Source of the DNA: Streptomyces peucetius | GTDB lineage: Bacteria; Actinomycetota; Actinomycetes; Streptomycetales; Streptomycetaceae | Direction of reading: 5' to 3' | DNA length: 64,000 nucleotides | Assembly (NCBI RefSeq): GCF_025854275.1 | Contig: NZ_CP107567.1 | Span: 4,774,001 to 4,838,000 of the forward strand | Shown here: positions 54,945-64,000 of the stretch, in pieces | Position numbering within the stretch: the stretch's first letter is position 1 | Layout: each line of letters starts with the position of its first letter | Position numbers and translations under genes: made by a program | Notes under the pieces: generated by a model | The model's database searches: none | Told to the model about the DNA's origin: nothing | What the model saw: the letters and a program-made list of their open reading frames with translations, nothing else

Positions 54945-55829
54945 ATGGCTATCTTCCTGAACAAGGACAGCAAGGTCATCGTCCAGGGCATGACCGGTGC
55001 CACGGGCATGAAGCACACCAAGCTCATGCTGGGTGACGGCACCAACATCGTCGGCGGCGTGAACCCGCGCAAGGCCGGCACGTCCGTCGACTTCGACGGC
55101 ACCGAGGTACCGGTCTTCGGCACCGTCGCCGAGGCGATGGAGAAGACGGGCGCGAACGTCTCCGTCCTCTTCGTGCCGCCGGCCTTCGCCAAGGCCGCCG
55201 TGGTCGAGGCCATCGACGCCGAGATCCCGCTCGCGGTCGTCATCACCGAGGGCATCGCCGTCCACGACTCCGCCGCCTTCTGGGCGTACGCGAAGTCCAA
55301 GGGCAACAAGACCCGCATCATCGGCCCGAACTGCCCCGGTCTCATCACGCCGGGCCAGTCCAACGCCGGCATCATCCCGGGCGACATCACCAAGCCCGGC
55401 CGCATCGGTCTCGTGTCCAAGTCCGGCACGCTGACCTACCAGATGATGTACGAGCTCCGTGACATCGGCTTCTCCTCCGCCGTCGGCATCGGTGGCGACC
55501 CGGTCATCGGTACGACGCACATCGACGCGCTCGCCGCGTTCGAGGCCGACCCCGACACCGACCTGATCGTCATGATCGGTGAGATCGGCGGCGACGCCGA
55601 GGAGCGTGCGGCCGACTTCATCAAGGCCAACGTCACCAAGCCGGTCGTCGGCTACGTCGCGGGCTTCACCGCCCCCGAGGGCAAGACCATGGGCCACGCC
55701 GGCGCCATCGTCTCCGGCTCCTCCGGCACCGCGGCGGCCAAGAAGGAGGCCCTCGAGGCCGCGGGCGTCAAGGTCGGCAAGACGCCGACCGAGACGGCCA
55801 AGCTGGCGCGCGCGATTCTCGCCGGCTGA
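54945..55829 (+). CDS. sucD: succinyl-CoA synthetase alpha subunit
   Basis: A 294-residue subunit: CoA-binding Rossmann domain ([20 protein letters not shown]), [12 protein letters not shown], and the phosphohistidine loop [19 protein letters not shown] (H251). It forms the catalytic complex with SucC. A terminator-like hairpin follows and separates it from the convergent regulator gene. Confidence 0.98.
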   Translation: MAIFLNKDSKVIVQGMTGATGMKHTKLMLGDGTNIVGGVNPRKAGTSVDFDGTEVPVFGTVAEAMEKTGANVSVLFVPPAFAKAAVVEAIDAEIPLAVVITEGIAVHDSAAFWAYAKSKGNKTRIIGPNCPGLITPGQSNAGIIPGDITKPGRIGLVSKSGTLTYQMMYELRDIGFSSAVGIGGDPVIGTTHIDALAAFEADPDTDLIVMIGEIGGDAEERAADFIKANVTKPVVGYVAGFTAPEGKTMGHAGAIVSGSSGTAAAKKEALEAAGVKVGKTPTETAKLARAILAG

Positions 55830-55849
55830 CCTTCCGCAGTACATGTGTG

Positions 55850-55882
55850 GGCCCGCCCCCGGTCACCCGGGGCGCGGGCCCG
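55850..55882. terminator. bidirectional terminator after sucD
   Basis: gggcccgc-cccc pairs with ggggcgcgggccc (55870-55882), with one bulge and a short loop. It lies between the convergent sucD and HTH/sigma-like genes. Confidence 0.65.
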
Positions 55883-55903
55883 CGCGCGTACCGGCGCGGC
55901 CGC

Positions 55904-57076
55904 TCAGTCCGGCATCGGCACCAGGCGCTCCGGTCCGCCGCTCACCGTGTCGCGCAGCGCCCTGTCCTCGGCCGTCAGCACGTGCGGGCCGTGCTGGGGC
56001 GCGGGCACGCCTTCGATCTGCCGGGCCGCCGACATCGGCGGTTCGTACTGTCGCGGGGCGGTGATCACCGTGAAGACGGTGGCCGCGGCAATCAGCGCGG
56101 TCGCCGTGGCGACCGTCCGCGTCCACGTCCGCGCCCGGCGCTCGCAGTCGCTGCGCACGGTGCACGCCGGCGTCGTGAGCGGCTCGGGCCCGGCGCCGGA
56201 CAGTGCCCGCAACCGGTCCCGCAGCAGGCTCGTGTCCGCCAGTTCGGGGAGCCGTTCGGCCAGTGCCTCGCGCGCGTGCAGAAGACGGTTGGCGGCGGCC
56301 CGGGTGCTGGCCTCCGTCTCGGCCGCGGTCTCCGGCAGGCCGAGCCCCAGGCCGTCGTGGAGCAGCAGGGTGCGGCGGTAGGCCGGGGCGAGTTCCTGGA
56401 ACGCTTCGAGAAGTGAGCCCCGGGGGTCGTCCGCGGGCAGCTCGTCGGGGTAGCGGTGGACGGCCCGCAGCCGGTTCCACGGGGACATGGCGTACTCGTA
56501 CGCGACGGCCCGCACCCAGCCCGCCGGGTCGCGGTCCATGGCGACCTCCGGCCAGCGCTGCCAGGCGAGGTGGAACGCGTGCTCGACCGACTCGAGGGAG
56601 AGCCGGCGGCGGCCGCTGAGCAGATACGTCTGGCGTACGAGCCCCGGGGCAGCACTCTCGTACAGCGCGTCGAATGCCTCCTCCGGCCCGGGCGCGGGCG
56701 GCCGCGGCGCCACCAGGACGGGAACGGCGGCGGGAACGGGGACGGGGCGGTCCGTCGCGGCCGGGGCGTCGACGGCGGCGGGCCGGGACTCCGGCGGCCG
56801 TTCCCCGGCCCCGGGAGCAGAGGGTGCGCGGCCCCGGTCCACGGGCGGCTGCTCTTCCTGTGCGGCGAACGACCCGAGCAGCCTCGCGTACGTCTCACGC
56901 TTGCGCCCCCTGGGGTTCGTCCGCCCGGTCTCCCAGGAACGGACCGTCACCCGGGTGACGCCGACGGCCGTCGCCACGGCGTCCTCCGAGAGCGACCTGG
57001 CCTCCCGGAGCCTGCGCCGCTCCTTCGGAGGCGGCAGGGGGATGCCGGATCCGGAGCGGGTGGTGCTCTTGGTCAT
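55904..57076 (-). CDS. HTH - sigma-factor-like membrane-anchored regulator
   Basis: A 390-residue protein. Residues 18-70 are an XRE-type helix-turn-helix (RRLREARSLSEDAVATAVGV, then VTVRSWETGRTNPRGRKR). Residues 75-130 form a Pro/Ala-rich linker. Residues 130-300 resemble ECF sigma regions 2 and 4: FDALYESAAPGLVRQTYLLS, AFHLAWQRWPEVAMDRDPAG, and ELAPAYRRTLLLHDGLGLGL. A basic segment and one hydrophobic helix (TATALIAAATVFTVI) follow, with about 45 residues outside. The combination suggests a membrane-tethered transcription regulator. The ATG at 57076 follows a GGGGGCCC stretch. It is divergent from the DUF6350 gene. Confidence 0.8.
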   Translation of the reverse strand: MTKSTTRSGSGIPLPPPKERRRLREARSLSEDAVATAVGVTRVTVRSWETGRTNPRGRKRETYARLLGSFAAQEEQPPVDRGRAPSAPGAGERPPESRPAAVDAPAATDRPVPVPAAVPVLVAPRPPAPGPEEAFDALYESAAPGLVRQTYLLSGRRRLSLESVEHAFHLAWQRWPEVAMDRDPAGWVRAVAYEYAMSPWNRLRAVHRYPDELPADDPRGSLLEAFQELAPAYRRTLLLHDGLGLGLPETAAETEASTRAAANRLLHAREALAERLPELADTSLLRDRLRALSGAGPEPLTTPACTVRSDCERRARTWTRTVATATALIAAATVFTVITAPRQYEPPMSAARQIEGVPAPQHGPHVLTAEDRALRDTVSGGPERLVPMPD

Positions 57077-57192
57077 GACGGGCCCCCAGCGGCACAGCAC
57101 TCGACGAAAAAGCACATAAACGTATCTTGAGCGACACATCGGTCGTTGGCTCGTTACACGGATAAAGCGCGTGTCGTTGGCAGCATGGCCGC

Positions 57193-59043
57193 GTGACCCA
57201 AGTGACCGGACAGAGCCCCCCGATGCCGCAAACACCTGTCGCCGTGCAGGGCGGCACATCGGTCGCGCTGGTCGCCTCGCTGGTGCGCGGCGCGACGGCC
57301 GCCGGACTCGGGCTCGGACTGATCACCGTGTTCGTGATGGTGATGTGGGTCAGCTCGCCCTTCCTGGACAGCGACCCGGGCGACGCGCTGCGTGTCGCGG
57401 CGGCGCTGTGGCTGCTGGCCCACGGCACCGAACTCGTACGGGCGGACACCCTCACGGGAGCCCCCGCACCCATGGGGGTCGTGCCGCTGCTCCTCGTCGC
57501 CCTGCCGGTCTGGCTGGCGCACCGCGCGGCGCGCGACGCGCTGGAGCCGGACCCGGGCCGGCCGAGGCCGTCGGCGTGGAGCGCGCCGACGATGGTGGCC
57601 AGCGGGTACGTGCTGGTCGGAGCGCCGGTCGTGCTCTACGCCGCGGGTGGCACCTTCGCCGCGGACCCGCTGAGCGCGCTGTTCCATCTGCCGCTCGTGA
57701 CGCTCCTGGCGGCGGCCTCCGGTGCGTGGAGCGCGAGCGGACGTCCGCTCGGCCCGCTGCCGTCATGGGTGCCGCAGGGACTGCGGGTCGCCCTGGCCCG
57801 CACCAGGGTCGCGGCCGCCCTGCGGTCCGCCGGCGCGGGTGTGCTCGCGCTGCTCGGCGGTGGTGCGGTACTGGTCGTGACCTCGGCGGTCTGGCACGGG
57901 CGGGCGGCGCAGGAGTCGTTCCTGACGTTGTCGGGGGAGTGGTCGGGCCGGGCGGCGATCGCGCTGCTGGCGCTGGCGCTGTTGCCCAACGCGGCGGTCT
58001 GGGGCGCCGCCTACGGCCTGGGGCCCGGCTTCGCCCTCGGCACGGGCGCGACGGCCACACCGCTCGCCCTGGCCGGCACGCCCGCCGTGCCCGACTTCCC
58101 CCTGCTCGCGGCGGTACCGGAACAGGGGCCCGGCACACCGCTGCACTGGGCGGCCGCCGCGGTTCCGGTCGTCGCGGCGGCGGTGGTCGCCTGGTTCACG
58201 GTGGGCGCGGCGGCGCCTCGGTACGGGGCCCGCGAGACGGCCTGGCGGTCCGGCCAGACCGCGCTCACGGCCGCGCTCGGCGCGGTCGGCTGCGCCGGGC
58301 TCACGGCCGTGCTCGCCGCGTCGTCCGGCGGCCCGCTCGGCACGGGCCGGCTCGCCGCGTTCGGGCCCGTGTGGTGGGCGGCCGGCCTCGCGGCGCTGGC
58401 CTGGACCGCCGGCTTGGGCGTCCCGCTGGCGCTGGCCCTGCGGGCCTGGCGCCTGCGGACGCCGGTGCGGGGGTGGTGGCGTGGGCTGCTGCCCCGGCGG
58501 TCCGCGGAGGCTGCCGACGGGGCGCCGCGGTGGTGGCGTGGGCTGCTGCCCCGGCGGTCCGCCGAGGCTGCCGACGGGGCGCCGGCGGCGGTCCCCGTGG
58601 CGCCCGTCGCCGAGTCCCCGGCGCCGGACACGGACGTCGGCGCGGACCTGGACACGGAGCTGGGCGCTGACCTCGGCGCGGACTCCGGCAGGGAGCTCGG
58701 CACGGGCCTCGACGCCGGGTCCGGCACCGGGTCCGGTCTCCTCGACGACGAGAGCGAGCTGTACGACTTCCTGCCGGTGGACACGTGTGCCGAGCGCGCG
58801 CCCCGCAAGGACCGCTGGGCGGCGCTGAAGGAGTCCTCCGGAGGGCTGATGCCGGACTTCCCGCCGATGCCTGTGCCGACGCCGACGCCGAGGCCGACGC
58901 CGACGCCCGACGTCGGGACCGAGACCGGGCCCGAGTCCGGGCCGGCGGTGCCACCCGTTCCCGCCCGGCCCGAGGGCGACGAGGACACCTCCCGGACACC
59001 CGAGCCGCCGCACGAGCCGACGGAGGACGACGGCTCCCGGTAG
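57193..59043 (+). CDS. DUF6350 family polytopic membrane protein
   Basis: A 616-residue protein. Residues 15-430 hold about ten hydrophobic helices ([40 protein letters not shown] and others). The C-terminal 185 residues are cytoplasmic and low-complexity, rich in Asp, Pro and Gly, with a [12 protein letters not shown] stretch. This fits the actinobacterial DUF6350 family, commonly located just before purN. It contains a 19-residue tandem duplication ([19 protein letters not shown] twice) after the last helix. GTG start at 57193; a second GTG at 57202 is possible. Confidence 0.82.
   Translation: MTQVTGQSPPMPQTPVAVQGGTSVALVASLVRGATAAGLGLGLITVFVMVMWVSSPFLDSDPGDALRVAAALWLLAHGTELVRADTLTGAPAPMGVVPLLLVALPVWLAHRAARDALEPDPGRPRPSAWSAPTMVASGYVLVGAPVVLYAAGGTFAADPLSALFHLPLVTLLAAASGAWSASGRPLGPLPSWVPQGLRVALARTRVAAALRSAGAGVLALLGGGAVLVVTSAVWHGRAAQESFLTLSGEWSGRAAIALLALALLPNAAVWGAAYGLGPGFALGTGATATPLALAGTPAVPDFPLLAAVPEQGPGTPLHWAAAAVPVVAAAVVAWFTVGAAAPRYGARETAWRSGQTALTAALGAVGCAGLTAVLAASSGGPLGTGRLAAFGPVWWAAGLAALAWTAGLGVPLALALRAWRLRTPVRGWWRGLLPRRSAEAADGAPRWWRGLLPRRSAEAADGAPAAVPVAPVAESPAPDTDVGADLDTELGADLGADSGRELGTGLDAGSGTGSGLLDDESELYDFLPVDTCAERAPRKDRWAALKESSGGLMPDFPPMPVPTPTPRPTPTPDVGTETGPESGPAVPPVPARPEGDEDTSRTPEPPHEPTEDDGSR
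58473..58586 (+). repeat. 57-bp tandem duplication inside the DUF6350 gene
   Basis: Two consecutive copies (58473-58529 and 58530-58586) differ at one internal base, gcggagg versus gccgagg. The period is a multiple of three, so the frame is kept and 19 residues are doubled. The near-identity points to a recent slippage or unequal crossover. Confidence 0.85.
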
Positions 59044-59145
59044 CAACCGCCGGTCCGGGACGGAGCACACGGGCCGGACGCGCGCCCGGACGGCGGCCTG
59101 AGGCCCGCTACGAGCGCGAGGGCCCGGACGGCCGCGTGGGACCTG

Positions 59146-59937
59146 CTATTCCTTCACGCCCAGAATGCCCCGCAGGGGCTCGGGAAGTTCCTCGTTGCAG
59201 GCGAGCTGACCGGACTTGGTCAGCGCGTCGTTCACACAGGTGTAGTAGTCGCGGTAGACCAGCTGTGCCGTGAACGACGCGGCCACGATCAGCAGCGCGA
59301 TGCTCGCCATCACCAGGCCGCTCACGGCCGCCGTGATCTGCGGCCTGTTCGACGCGGCAGGAGCGGACGCCGACGCGTGCGACGGCGGGGGCGGGGGGTT
59401 CGACGGCGTGCCCCCCGTCGTCAGGGCGCCGGCGGACACCCGGCTCCCGGGCTTGGCGCGCAGGGAGCTGATGCTCCAGTACAGCGCGAGCGCCCCCAGC
59501 AGCAGAGCGATCTCGGGGAAGTCGAACAGTGCGAAGAAGAACGCCCACATACCCGACAGCAGCGCGTACCGGGCGCGGCGCTGCGCCGGGTCCGTCGGGT
59601 CCCAGCGCAGGCCACCGGGCCCGCCGGGTCCGCCGTTCCCGCCAGGACCGCTCTGCCCGGAGCCCGGGCGGCCGCCGAAGCCGCCGCCCGAACGGCCGGG
59701 TTGACGGCTGCTCCACCGGCCACCGCGGCCTGATCCCGACCCCGGTCCGGAGTCGCGGTCGGAGCCGTCGGAACCGGAGGGGTCGGAGGACGAGGAGTCG
59801 TCGTTCGACGAGGGGTGGCGCGGCTGCCACGGCTGGTCGGGCCTGCCCTCCGGCGGCGGCGCGAAGGGGTTGTTGTCGTCCGTGGACTGGCGCTCCCGCG
59901 GCAGCAGGAGGTCCGTACGACGGCGTCGGTCCGGCAT
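59146..59937 (-). CDS. membrane protein with disordered N-terminus
   Basis: A 263-residue protein. Residues 1-115 are disordered: Arg-rich start (MPDRRRRTDLLLPRERQSTD), Ser/Asp-rich stretch, then a Gly/Arg-rich region. Three hydrophobic segments follow (ALLSGMWAFFFALFDFPEIA plus LLLGALALYWS, then AAVSGLVMASIALLIVAASF), separated by a Pro/Ala linker. The short C-terminal outer part has two Cys (DYYTCVNDA, LACNEEL). It is the conserved membrane protein usually found between DUF6350 and purN genes; function unknown. Confidence 0.8.
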   Translation of the reverse strand: MPDRRRRTDLLLPRERQSTDDNNPFAPPPEGRPDQPWQPRHPSSNDDSSSSDPSGSDGSDRDSGPGSGSGRGGRWSSRQPGRSGGGFGGRPGSGQSGPGGNGGPGGPGGLRWDPTDPAQRRARYALLSGMWAFFFALFDFPEIALLLGALALYWSISSLRAKPGSRVSAGALTTGGTPSNPPPPPSHASASAPAASNRPQITAAVSGLVMASIALLIVAASFTAQLVYRDYYTCVNDALTKSGQLACNEELPEPLRGILGVKE

Positions 59938-60060
59938 CTGGTGAACGTCTTCCCCTCGTCATGCCCGTGATCGGGTCCGTCTGGGCGCGGTCCCTGCCCC
60001 CAGACGCTACCTTCCGGCCACGCCCCCGTCCCGCGGGGGCCGTTCTGTGTGCCGGTATCG

Positions 60061-60088
60061 TTGCTGACGGTCGACCTCTTCGTAGAGT
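60061..60088 (+). promoter_or_regulatory. housekeeping promoter of purNH
   Basis: TTGCTG (60061-60066), 16-base spacer, TAGAGT (60083-60088), a close match to the sigma-HrdB consensus. The start of transcription should fall near 60095, in the dyad cccc-gtatca-gggg (60090-60103). The untranslated leader to the purN GTG would be about 80 bases. Confidence 0.7.
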
Positions 60089-60174
60089 TCCCCGTATCAG
60101 GGGATGCGACGCGTTTGTACGACCGCACAAAGTCGCACCGTAAGCCGCACCGTAACGCGAAAAGAGTTCCTCCC

Positions 60175-60792
60175 GTGGCTGCCGCCCGCCTCGTCGTCCT
60201 GGTCTCCGGATCGGGCTCGAATCTCCAGGCCCTGCTCGACGCGATCGCCGCCGATCCCGAAGGATTCGGGGCGGAAGTCGTCGCCGTGGGCGCCGACCGC
60301 GGCGAGATCGCCGGTCTCGAACGCGCCCGGCGCGCCGGGCTGCCGACCTTCGTCTGCCGGGTGAAGGACTTCGCCACCCGTGAGGAGTGGGACGCCGCCC
60401 TGACCGAGGCCACCGCCGCGTACGAGCCCGACCTCGTCGTCTCGGCCGGCTTCATGAAGATCGTGGGGAAGGAATTCCTCGCACGGTTCGGCGGGCGCAT
60501 CGTCAACACGCACCCCGCGCTGCTGCCCAGTTTCCCCGGTGCCCACGGAGTGCGGGACGCGCTCGCGTACGGCGCGAAGGTCACCGGATGCACCGTCCAC
60601 TTCGTCGACGACGGCGTCGACACCGGACCGATCATCGCCCAGGGCGTGGTCGACGTACGGGACACGGACGACGAAGACGCTCTCCACGAGCGCATCAAGG
60701 AAGTCGAGCGATCGCTGCTCGTCGAGGTCGTGGGGCGTCTCGCCCGGCACGGCTACCGCATTGAGGGACGAAAGGTTCATGTCGGTGAATAA
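60175..60792 (+). CDS. purN: phosphoribosylglycinamide formyltransferase
   Basis: A 205-residue GAR transformylase, step 3 of purine synthesis. Markers: [17 protein letters not shown], active-site N111 and H113 in [13 protein letters not shown], and D150 in [10 protein letters not shown]. The GTG at 60175 gives the family start ([16 protein letters not shown]). It overlaps purH by 14 bases. Confidence 0.97.
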   Translation: MAAARLVVLVSGSGSNLQALLDAIAADPEGFGAEVVAVGADRGEIAGLERARRAGLPTFVCRVKDFATREEWDAALTEATAAYEPDLVVSAGFMKIVGKEFLARFGGRIVNTHPALLPSFPGAHGVRDALAYGAKVTGCTVHFVDDGVDTGPIIAQGVVDVRDTDDEDALHERIKEVERSLLVEVVGRLARHGYRIEGRKVHVGE

Positions 60793-62344
60793 GTCGGGTA
60801 ACAAGCCCATCCGTCGCGCACTGGTCAGCGTCTACGACAAGACGGGTCTTGAGGAGCTTGCCCGCGGGCTGCACGAGGCCGGTGTCGAGCTCGTGTCCAC
60901 CGGCTCGACCGCCTCGAAGATCGCCGCCGCCGGTGTCCCCGTGACCAAGGTCGAGGAGCTGACCGGCTTCCCCGAGTGCCTGGACGGCCGCGTCAAGACG
61001 CTGCACCCCCGCGTCCACGCCGGCATCCTCGCCGACCTGCGCCTGGACGCGCACCGCGAGCAGCTCGCCGAGCTGGGCGTGGAGCCGTTCGACCTGGTCG
61101 TGGTGAACCTGTACCCGTTCAAGGAGACCGTCGCCTCCGGCGCGAGCCCCGACGAGTGCGTCGAGCAGATCGACATCGGCGGCCCGTCCATGGTCCGCGC
61201 CGCCGCCAAGAACCACCCGTCCGTGGCGGTCGTCACCAGCCCCGCCCGCTACGCGGACGTGCTCGCGGCCGTCCGCGAGGGGGGCTTCGACCTGCCGGCG
61301 CGGGGGCGGCTCGCCGCGGAGGCCTTCCAGCACACCGCCGCGTACGACGTGGCCGTCGCCTCCTGGTTCGCGTCCTCGTACGCGCCCGCCGACGAGAGTG
61401 GCTTCCCCGACTTCCTGGGCGCCACCTGGGAGCGCGAGAACGTGCTGCGCTACGGCGAGAACCCGCACCAGCCCGCCGCGCTCTACACCTCCGGCAGCGG
61501 CGGCCTCGCACAGGCCGAGCAGCTGCACGGCAAGGAGATGTCCTACAACAACTACACGGACACCGACGCCGCGCGCCGTGCCGCGTACGACCACTCCGAG
61601 CCCTGTGTCGCGATCATCAAGCACGCCAACCCGTGCGGCATCGCCATCGGCGCGGACGTCGCCGAGGCGCACCGCAAGGCGCACGCCTGCGACCCGCTGT
61701 CCGCCTTCGGCGGTGTGATCGCCGTCAACCGCCCGGTGTCCGTGGCGATGGCCGAGCAGGTCGCCGAGATCTTCACCGAGGTCATCGTCGCGCCCGGTTA
61801 CGAGGACGGCGCGGTCGAGGTCCTGGCCAAGAAGAAGAACATCCGCGTGCTGCGGGCCGACGGTGCCCCGGCGAACCCGGTGGAGCTCAAGCCCATCGAC
61901 GGCGGCGCGCTGCTCCAGGTCACCGACCGCCTCCAGGCCGAGGGCGACGACCCGGCCGGCTGGACGCTCGCCACCGGCGAGGCGCTGTCCGCCGACGAGC
62001 TCGCCGAGCTGGCCTTCGCCTGGAAGGCGTGCCGCGCGGTCAAGTCCAACGCGATCCTGCTCGCCAAGGGCGGTGCTTCCGTGGGCGTCGGCATGGGCCA
62101 GGTCAACCGGGTCGACTCCGCCAAGCTGGCGGTCGAGCGGGCCGGTGAGGAGCGGGCGCAGGGCTCGTACGCTGCCTCCGACGCGTTCTTCCCGTTCCCC
62201 GACGGTCTGGAGATCCTGACCGCGGCGGGCGTCAAGGCCGTCGTGCAGCCGGGTGGTTCGGTCCGTGACGAGCTGGTCGTCGAGGCGGCGAAGAAGGCCG
62301 GCGTGACGATGTACTTCACGGGGACGCGGCACTTCTTCCACTGA
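60779..62344 (+). CDS. purH: AICAR transformylase / IMP cyclohydrolase
   Basis: A 521-residue bifunctional enzyme for the last two steps of IMP synthesis. Residues 12-145 are the cyclohydrolase (MGS-like) domain: [44 protein letters not shown]. The rest is the formyltransferase: [11 protein letters not shown] (Lys-His catalytic pair), [29 protein letters not shown] and ending [11 protein letters not shown]. The ATG at 60779 overlaps purN by 14 bases. Two strong terminators follow. Confidence 0.98.
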   Translation: MSVNKSGNKPIRRALVSVYDKTGLEELARGLHEAGVELVSTGSTASKIAAAGVPVTKVEELTGFPECLDGRVKTLHPRVHAGILADLRLDAHREQLAELGVEPFDLVVVNLYPFKETVASGASPDECVEQIDIGGPSMVRAAAKNHPSVAVVTSPARYADVLAAVREGGFDLPARGRLAAEAFQHTAAYDVAVASWFASSYAPADESGFPDFLGATWERENVLRYGENPHQPAALYTSGSGGLAQAEQLHGKEMSYNNYTDTDAARRAAYDHSEPCVAIIKHANPCGIAIGADVAEAHRKAHACDPLSAFGGVIAVNRPVSVAMAEQVAEIFTEVIVAPGYEDGAVEVLAKKKNIRVLRADGAPANPVELKPIDGGALLQVTDRLQAEGDDPAGWTLATGEALSADELAELAFAWKACRAVKSNAILLAKGGASVGVGMGQVNRVDSAKLAVERAGEERAQGSYAASDAFFPFPDGLEILTAAGVKAVVQPGGSVRDELVVEAAKKAGVTMYFTGTRHFFH

Positions 62345-62354
62345 TGCGCCCCGT

Positions 62355-62381
62355 CGGACCGCCGCATGCCGCGGCGGTCCG
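62355..62381 (+). terminator. first terminator after purH
   Basis: cggaccgccgc (62355-62365) and gcggcggtccg (62371-62381) make a perfect 11-bp stem with a 5-base loop, 10 bases after the stop. Confidence 0.85.
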
Positions 62382-62386
62382 GCAGC

Positions 62387-62418
62387 GGTGGCCCGCCCCC
62401 GCACGGGGGCGGGCCACC
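62387..62418 (+). terminator. second terminator after purH
   Basis: ggtggcccgccccc (62387-62400) and gggggcgggccacc (62405-62418) make a perfect 14-bp stem with a 4-base loop, in tandem with the first hairpin. Confidence 0.85.
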
Positions 62419-62451
62419 ATGTCGTTCGGGAGGGCCGCACGCGGCCGGTGG

Positions 62452-62568
62452 TCAGGTCCGCTCGCGCAGTGCGCCCCAGGTGTCGGGGCCGACCACACCG
62501 TCGACGAGGAGCCCCTTGTCGCCGTAGCGCGTGATCGTGGTGCCGGAGTAGTGGGTGCACTGCGAGAT
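62452..62568 (-). pseudogene. remnant of a peptidoglycan-binding domain protein
   Basis: The last 38 residues read ISQCTHYSGTTITRYGDKG then LLVDGVVGPDTWGALRERT. The intact family has about 30 further residues between RYGDKG and the VDGxxGPxTWxAL end, so the centre of the repeat is deleted. Upstream the frame is not coherent. It is the 3'-most piece of a string of gene fragments. Confidence 0.6.
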
Positions 62569-62770
62569 CCACGCCGGTGCGACCGGTTTGGGCGTGGTCC
62601 CGGCCGGGCCGGGGTGACACCGGGCCGCGGCGCGGCCGTCTCGCGGCCGGGAGCGGAGCTGTCGACGGCCGTCGGCGACAGGGAGGACGCGGACCGCACG
62701 GGGTGGTCGGCGGCCCATGCGCAGGACTCCTCGGCGCCCCGCCCCCTCGCAGACGTGGGCCGGCACGGCG

Positions 62771-63064
62771 GGCCCGGGCAGTGTCGATCTGCTCGCCGTA
62801 GCGGTCGCGCAGCTTGTTCACGTAGTGCGCTTCGCGCTCCGCGCCGATCGCACGCAGACGCACCCGGCGCGCGCACTCGGCGTCTGCCACGGCGATGGCG
62901 GTCTCCGCATCGAACGCGGCGTCCGCGGGCTGCTCAAGGGCGATGTCGACGGCGGCCTGCCTGACGTCGCCCGGGCCGCAGTACGGGTGGCCCTCGGCCC
63001 GCATGCACCGGGACCAGGCCGCCAGCGCGGCGGCGAACCGCTCGTCCTGCATCAGGTCGGGGAC
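62771..63064 (-). pseudogene. fragment of a Streptomyces lipoprotein family
   Basis: About 98 residues in frame: VPDLMQDERFAAALAAWSRC, MRAEGHPYCGP, then VADAECARRVRLRAIGAERE. This is the C-terminal half of a Streptomyces secreted lipoprotein family of about 300 residues with the DERF..ALA.WSRCM core. No start, signal peptide or lipobox is present; the 5' side runs directly into the FHA fragment and the 3' side goes out of frame. Confidence 0.55.
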
Positions 63065-63070
63065 GTACGA

Positions 63071-63271
63071 CGGCGTACGTCGCCGTGCGGCTGTAGTTGC
63101 TGAGCGACCAGTACGTGTCCGTCGCGGTGATCCGGCCCGCACAGCGCGAGACGCCGCCGTGCGGAATGGTCAGCAGGGAGTGCGTACCGGCCGATGCTCC
63201 CCCGGCCGAAGCGGAGGGTCTCTCCAGGCGACAGCCATACCGGGCCCCGGCACCACGATGATGGTGTACAT
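63071..63271 (-). pseudogene. frameshifted FHA-domain protein N-terminus
   Basis: It starts MYTIIVVPGPGMA at 63271 with GGGGGAAGGGATGAG in front, then continues in other frames: LSPGETLRFGRG, then LLTIPHGGVSRCAGRITATD and TYWSLSNYSRTATYAVV. Assembled, this matches a forkhead-associated domain (FGRG...VSR...LSN). At least two frameshifts break it; translation from the ATG stops after 33 residues. Confidence 0.6.
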
Positions 63272-63419
63272 GAACTCATCCCTTCCCCCAAGGTGCCGCC
63301 GTGAGGGTAGGGAACGCCGATAAACATCTGCATGACATGCAGGCCGGTACGGCGCCACGCGTGATCGCGCGGCGCCGTACCGGCCGAAGGCGTCAGGCGT
63401 TCATGCGCTCATGCCGTGC

Positions 63420-64000
63420 TCAGCACTCGCCGCGCCAGTGGAAGCGGTCGATCGTCCTGCCGCAGTCCGGGAAGTTCCCCCGCCCCTCTGCCGTGCCGTA
63501 GTGGAGGCACATGCTGCCGCCTTCCCTGAAGTACACCTGCACATGGTCGTATCCCGGCTGCGGATCGCCGTTGTTCCAGAACGACTTGCGCAGGCCGCAG
63601 GCGCTGCTGGGCTCGTCGGTGTCCGACCTGCAGACCGTGCCGGTGCCGTCGGCGCCGGAGTAGAAGCAGACGCTGCCCGCCGGGCAGTCCTGCCAGGCGG
63701 CCGGTGTGTCCGAGCAGTTCCGGCTGGTGCCGTCCGGCCATTCCCTGTTGGTGCCCGTGTACTGGACACCGTCGAAGTGCACGGCCACGCGGTGGCGTAC
63801 GTCGGTGAAGTCCCCCGATGCCAGATAGCGCTGCTCGTAGTGCAGATGGGCCCAGCCGGAGGCGCCCGTCGTCCCGATGCGTCCGATCCGGGTGGACGGC
63901 AGGACCGTCTGCCCCTTGCGGACGTAGGTCGTGGGCGCGTCCTTGAGGTGGTAGTACGCCGTGAACCAGCCGTTGCCGTGACTGATCTGGATGGTGTTCC
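63420..64000 (-). CDS. M23 metallopeptidase with peptidase-inhibitor-I36-like tail, 5' end outside the window
   Basis: The visible 192 residues continue to the right edge. The first part (64000 to about 63790) is the end of an LytM/M23 domain: ISHGNGWFTAYYHL, VRKGQTVLPSTRIGRIGTTG and AHLHYEQRYL, with the H-L-H zinc-binding motif. Then NCSDTPAAWQDCPAGSVCFY and YDHVQVYFREGGSMCLHYG, a Cys-rich beta domain like peptidase inhibitor family I36, ending FHWRGEC. It is a secreted cell-wall peptidase or related binding protein. 149 bases upstream of the decayed FHA fragment on the same strand. Confidence 0.8.
   Translation of the reverse strand, partial: NTIQISHGNGWFTAYYHLKDAPTTYVRKGQTVLPSTRIGRIGTTGASGWAHLHYEQRYLASGDFTDVRHRVAVHFDGVQYTGTNREWPDGTSRNCSDTPAAWQDCPAGSVCFYSGADGTGTVCRSDTDEPSSACGLRKSFWNNGDPQPGYDHVQVYFREGGSMCLHYGTAEGRGNFPDCGRTIDRFHWRGEC

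Overview
The window is chromosomal DNA of a Streptomyces or very close relative. It has very high GC, coding GC3 bias, GTG/TTG starts with GGAGG-type ribosome binding sites, and a gene order typical of the Streptomyces core chromosome (S10/spc ribosomal block, guaA, pcrA, icmB, sucCD, purNH). I saw no tRNA or rRNA gene, no CRISPR array and no intact transposon.

Layout. 1-13329 (mostly minus strand): the fused S10-spc ribosomal protein cluster from rpsJ to rplO, followed by secY and the first codons of adk. Three plus-strand genes (two secreted proteins and a LuxR-type regulator whose receiver lacks the phospho-acceptor Asp) sit between rplO and secY, splitting the usual operon. 13330-17210: the S10 leader, a membrane-anchored hypothetical protein, an MmpS-like lipoprotein, a decayed XRE regulator next to an intact DUF397 gene, and an Rpn-type nuclease-fold protein. 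17331-21712: a two-gene RNA-repair cassette, one gene an RNA ligase fused to a polynucleotide kinase, the other a four-module protein (MJ1316 end-recognition domain, EEP nuclease/phosphatase, 2H phosphoesterase, poly(A)-polymerase-type nucleotidyltransferase). 21861-22577: a secreted trypsin-like protease with a TTA codon (bldA-type control).

22681-26729 is a rearranged accessory patch. A SUKH immunity gene lies behind the frameshifted nuclease tip of an Rhs toxin. The remaining Rhs fragment abuts, at about 25365, a sortase-type (LASTG) surface protein that has also lost its 5' end; both genes are broken at the same point and face away from each other, as one junction of an inversion would look. 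27276-29456: chorismate mutase with an apparently leaderless Phe/Tyr-containing leader peptide and a strong hairpin, divergent from guaA. 29558-34395: Uma2-type nuclease, DoxX protein, and a PspC/LiaF-like protein divergent from a PspC-histidine kinase/LuxR response regulator pair (envelope stress). 34446-37571: two NlpC/P60 cell-wall hydrolases, the second behind a c-di-AMP (ydaO-type) riboswitch. 37828-43696: PcrA helicase with an in-frame palindromic insert, a RibD-like reductase, a LytM/M23 peptidase and a lipase.

44074-53240: icmB, then a divergent five-gene system (SWIM zinc-finger protein and DUF5691 protein on the minus strand; MoxR ATPase, DUF5682 protein and VWA protein on the plus strand), with a second MmpS-like lipoprotein between the two arms. 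53742-62344: sucCD, an HTH/sigma-like membrane regulator, a DUF6350 membrane protein, another membrane protein, and purNH behind a clear -35/-10 promoter. 62452-63271 holds collinear fragments of at least three decayed genes. The right edge cuts an M23 peptidase with a peptidase-inhibitor-I36-like tail.

The most interesting systems are the RNA-repair cassette, the SWIM/DUF5691-MoxR/DUF5682/VWA system, the chorismate mutase leader and the Rhs/LASTG breakpoint. All functions are inferred from sequence.
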